From: Paenalicyclobacillus mengziensis
GTDB taxonomy: Bacteria > Bacillota > Bacilli > Alicyclobacillales > Alicyclobacillaceae
Assembly: GCF_017298635.1 (NCBI RefSeq)
Contig: NZ_CP071182.1
Coordinates: forward strand, 4,812,001 to 4,876,000
Length of the DNA: 64,000 nt
Direction of reading: 5' to 3'
Shown here: positions 62,252 through 64,000 of the stretch, piece by piece
Position numbering within the stretch: position 1 is the first letter of the stretch
How the letters are laid out: the number at the start of each line of letters is the position of its first letter
The notes under the pieces: generated by a model
The model's input: the letters and a program-made list of their open reading frames with translations, nothing else
The model's database searches: none
Told to the model about the DNA's origin: nothing
Translations under genes and position numbers: made by a program

Positions 62252-62449
62252 GTGGCAAGTCGCAATCAGTACGTAGCTCCGCAAGCGGAGAATGCGCTAG
62301 AACAAATGAAGTACGAGATTGCTGCTGAGTTTGGCGTAAATCTTGGCCCGAATACGACCTCTCGGGAAAACGGATCGGTCGGTGGAGAAATTACAAAACG
62401 GTTAGTGGCTCTGGCTGAGCAGTCCATGTCCGGGCGGACCACAAGATAG
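62252..62449 (+). CDS. Alpha/beta-type small acid-soluble spore protein
   Basis: 65 residues with [16 protein letters not shown], including the GPR protease cleavage region (EIAAEFGV), and [17 protein letters not shown]. It binds and protects DNA in the dormant spore and supplies amino acids on germination. Start GTG has AGGAGG 8 bases upstream. A sigmaG-like GCATA box sits near 62187 but the matching -10 is poor. Confidence 0.97.
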   Translation: MASRNQYVAPQAENALEQMKYEIAAEFGVNLGPNTTSRENGSVGGEITKRLVALAEQSMSGRTTR

Positions 62450-62476
62450 CTTTAAAAAGGAAAACTTGATGACTAG

Positions 62477-62509
62477 AGCTCCCGTCAGATACGAGCGTCG
62501 GGAGCTTTT
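62477..62509 (+). terminator. Rho-independent terminator after the SASP gene
   Basis: AGCTCCCG and CGGGAGCT pair around a 14-base loop, followed by TTTC. It sits 28 bases past the SASP stop codon. Confidence 0.85.
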
Positions 62510-62626
62510 CATGTGTATGCAAGGGGAAATTCACAGGGGTTGTGAATAAGACCGCTACACGTCCGGTTTTTTCTCTAGAAAGTGGTTACGCTAGGGGCAC
62601 AGATGTACATGAGGAGGGAGTCCAAT

Positions 62627-62980
62627 TTGAATTGGATAGGTGTGATCGTTCGTTTTATTGTGTCCGCGTTGGTCCTGATGTTCATTGCTTACGTCGTACC
62701 TGGATTCAGAATTGCGAATTTCGGAACGGCCATCATTGCTGCTGTCGTCATTGCGCTTTTAGGTTGGGTGGTTGAGGCCATGATTGGAGACAGAGTCAAC
62801 CGTTGGTGGCGCGGCATCATCGGATTTATTGCGAGTGCCGTCGTCATCTGGGCGGCACAGTTCATCGTTCCTGGAATGAACGTCACTGCCTGGGGAGCCG
62901 TCTTGGCTTCATTGGTCATTGGGATTATTGACCTGCTTGTTCCTGTTGAAGTCAGAGGCCGGATGACCAATATTTCTTGA
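62627..62980 (+). CDS. Phage-holin-4 / YvlD-like membrane protein
   Basis: About 117 residues with four membrane helices. IVRFIVSALVLMFIAYVVPG, FRIANFGTAIIAAVVIALLG and PGMNVTAWGAVLASLVIGI follow the YvlD/phage-holin family pattern. TTG 62627 is chosen because AGGAGG lies 9 bases upstream and is itself inside the longer ORF. Cellular function unknown; no lysis genes are near. Confidence 0.85.
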   Translation: MNWIGVIVRFIVSALVLMFIAYVVPGFRIANFGTAIIAAVVIALLGWVVEAMIGDRVNRWWRGIIGFIASAVVIWAAQFIVPGMNVTAWGAVLASLVIGIIDLLVPVEVRGRMTNIS

Positions 62981-63058
62981 GACATTATCTTAAAACGTTC
63001 CTCAAAACCGAAACCGTTTCATTCGGCAGGGATGTCACTCCAAAGAGTTTTCACAGAT

Positions 63059-63084
63059 GGCCCGTGCAACGAACCGCACGGGCC
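63059..63084. terminator. Hairpin between convergent genes
   Basis: GGCCCGTGC and GCACGGGCC form a perfect 9-bp stem with an 8-base loop, followed by TGTTTCATT on the plus strand. It probably ends the holin-like gene and perhaps the convergent deacetylase. Confidence 0.6.
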
Positions 63085-63088
63085 TGTT

Positions 63089-63793
63089 TCATTGAGCTTT
63101 TGTTCCCGGAACTGTCGACACCAACGCTGTTTTCAACGATGTGCGATGTATCGGCAGCACTTTAAACACATATCCTTGTTCGCGACACTTCGCCAAAATG
63201 GTTGGAAGCGCCTGCGCCGTGTGGCGACTGTTTGAGACCCCGTCATGAAAGAGGATAATGGCACCAGGCTTTACTTTGCTCATGACATTGGTGATAATTT
63301 CCTCATTAGAGGTAGCCATCCAGTCCTTCGAATCAATGGTCCAAAACACGACAGGATGTCCCGCTTGTTGAATCACCGACATCTCATGTTTGTCGATAAG
63401 TCCACCAGGCGGGCGATAAAGGACCGGATTTACTCCGCTTGCTTTCTGAATCACCTGGCTTGCCCGTTCTACGTCGTGCCGGACCCAATTGTCTGGCTTA
63501 CCGAGGATGTACTCGTGGTAGAACCCATGGTTGCCAATCTCGTGGCCTTCTGCTCTCATCCGACGAACCATTTGTGGGTACTGTTCCGCGCGAAACCCCA
63601 ATACAAAAAATGTCACTTTTACGTGGGCACGGCGCAGAATGTCAAGAATCTCAGGGGTATATCGTTCGCTCGGACCATCATCGAACGTAAGGTAGAGGAC
63701 CTTTGGTGCTGCTTGAACTTCGGGGAGTACGGCTATCCGAGGAAGCATCAGCATCGTCATGAAGAGAATGACTCGAATAAACAATGCGCTCAT
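63089..63793 (-). CDS. Secreted polysaccharide deacetylase
   Basis: About 234 residues. The N-terminal signal peptide (MSALFIRVILFMTML, ending VQAAPK) precedes a NodB domain: YLTFDDGPSERYTPEIL, FFVLGFRAEQYP, EIGNHGFYHE, RPPGG and ILFHDG. The closest functional types are PdaA/PdaB-like peptidoglycan deacetylases of spore formers. ATG 63793 begins the signal peptide; the longer TTG-started form lies within a direct repeat, and no strong ribosome binding site marks either. Confidence 0.88.
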   Translation of the reverse strand: MSALFIRVILFMTMLMLPRIAVLPEVQAAPKVLYLTFDDGPSERYTPEILDILRRAHVKVTFFVLGFRAEQYPQMVRRMRAEGHEIGNHGFYHEYILGKPDNWVRHDVERASQVIQKASGVNPVLYRPPGGLIDKHEMSVIQQAGHPVVFWTIDSKDWMATSNEEIITNVMSKVKPGAIILFHDGVSNSRHTAQALPTILAKCREQGYVFKVLPIHRTSLKTALVSTVPGTKAQ

Positions 63794-63794
63794 T

Positions 63795-63831
63795 ATATCA
63801 GACTCGCTTCTCAATATCAGACTCGCTTCTC
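63795..63831. repeat. 19-bp tandem repeat at the deacetylase 5' end
   Basis: ATATCAGACTCGCTTCTCA is present twice in tandem (63795-63813 and 63813-63831) immediately upstream of the deacetylase start. It may affect the leader or start choice. Confidence 0.85.
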
Positions 63832-63938
63832 AACTCTTAGTACGGCAGGCCGAATCTAAGTTATCCAATATCGACAAAGCCTATTCCATGAGATGATAAA
63901 GTAAAATGGAAATATACATCAATCAGATAGGAGTAAAT

Positions 63939-64000
63939 ATGTCGATACCACTGATTCTTGCCGTGGCATTTGTGGTCTTCCTGGGCGCTCTTACCCGAAC
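63939..64000 (+). CDS. 5' end of a membrane transporter gene, possibly TauE/SafE type
   Basis: The gene runs off the window. ATG 63939 has AGGAG 7 bases upstream. The 20 codons read MSIPLILAVAFVVFLGALTR, one hydrophobic helix. The VFLGALTR end recalls the first helix of TauE/SafE sulfite exporters, but too little is visible to be sure. Confidence 0.5.
   Translation, partial: MSIPLILAVAFVVFLGALTR

Noticed and set aside
62627-62980. Prophage lysis module from the holin-like gene
   Set aside because: No endolysin or other phage genes are near; YvlD-like proteins are common chromosomal membrane proteins.

Overview
The window looks like a chromosomal stretch of a spore-forming Bacillota, most likely an Alicyclobacillaceae-type thermoacidophile. 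That placement is an inference. It rests on spore genes (alpha/beta SASP, a SpoIID-like protein, a YaaH/SleL-like LysM-GH18 protein, DapG-type aspartokinase, a KinB-like kinase), strong AGGAGG ribosome binding sites, balanced GC content and a G1 (eqolisin) acid peptidase. No rRNA, tRNA, CRISPR array or prophage was found.

Region 1 (1-11 kb) is a complete potassium-responsive Kdp system with unusual architecture. kdpF, kdpA, kdpB and kdpC run on the minus strand with a second tiny membrane ORF ahead of kdpF. The sensor is split. The histidine kinase half (DUF4118-GAF-HisKA-HATPase) plus KdpE sits divergently on the plus strand. The KdpD/Usp sensory half is a separate gene downstream of kdpC and is internally duplicated (KdpD-Usp-KdpD-Usp). 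A decayed second copy lies between it and kdpC. The divergent gap has a likely KdpE site and a candidate folded leader.

Region 2 (11-25 kb) has a DppA-like D-aminopeptidase, a GtrB-like glycosyltransferase beside a GtrA/PIG-V fusion, a tiny spore-type membrane peptide, an acetate-transporter-like protein, a methyltransferase, a GlcD-type FAD oxidase, pyruvate dehydrogenase E1alpha/E1beta/E2 and a benzoylformate-decarboxylase-like ThDP enzyme. A cluster of palindromic repeats separates E1beta from E2. Region 3 (25-30 kb) has a DUF4349 protein and an L-lactate dehydrogenase gene interrupted by a complete group II intron. Predicted splicing restores the reading frame exactly.

Region 4 (30-46 kb) holds a candidate structured ncRNA with its own terminator, a PAS kinase, four-fold duplicated membrane proteins, two UspA proteins, a MerR regulator, several G-rich tandem arrays with ACCC/GGGT palindromes, a radical SAM-MFS pair, lipoproteins and an efflux adaptor. 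Region 5 (46-64 kb) has a second cluster of the same palindromic repeat, a deacetylase-TPR lipoprotein, a MurE paralogue, a LysM-GH18 protein, a sugar ABC operon with ROK regulator and a cre-overlapped promoter, a pdxA relic, an IscA-like protein with a natural poly-His tail, SpoIID-like and G1 peptidase genes, dapG, a SASP, a holin-like protein, another deacetylase and the start of a membrane transporter.

Starts were moved from the longest ORF wherever a ribosome binding site clearly favoured a later codon. All functional calls come from reading motifs. No database search was run.
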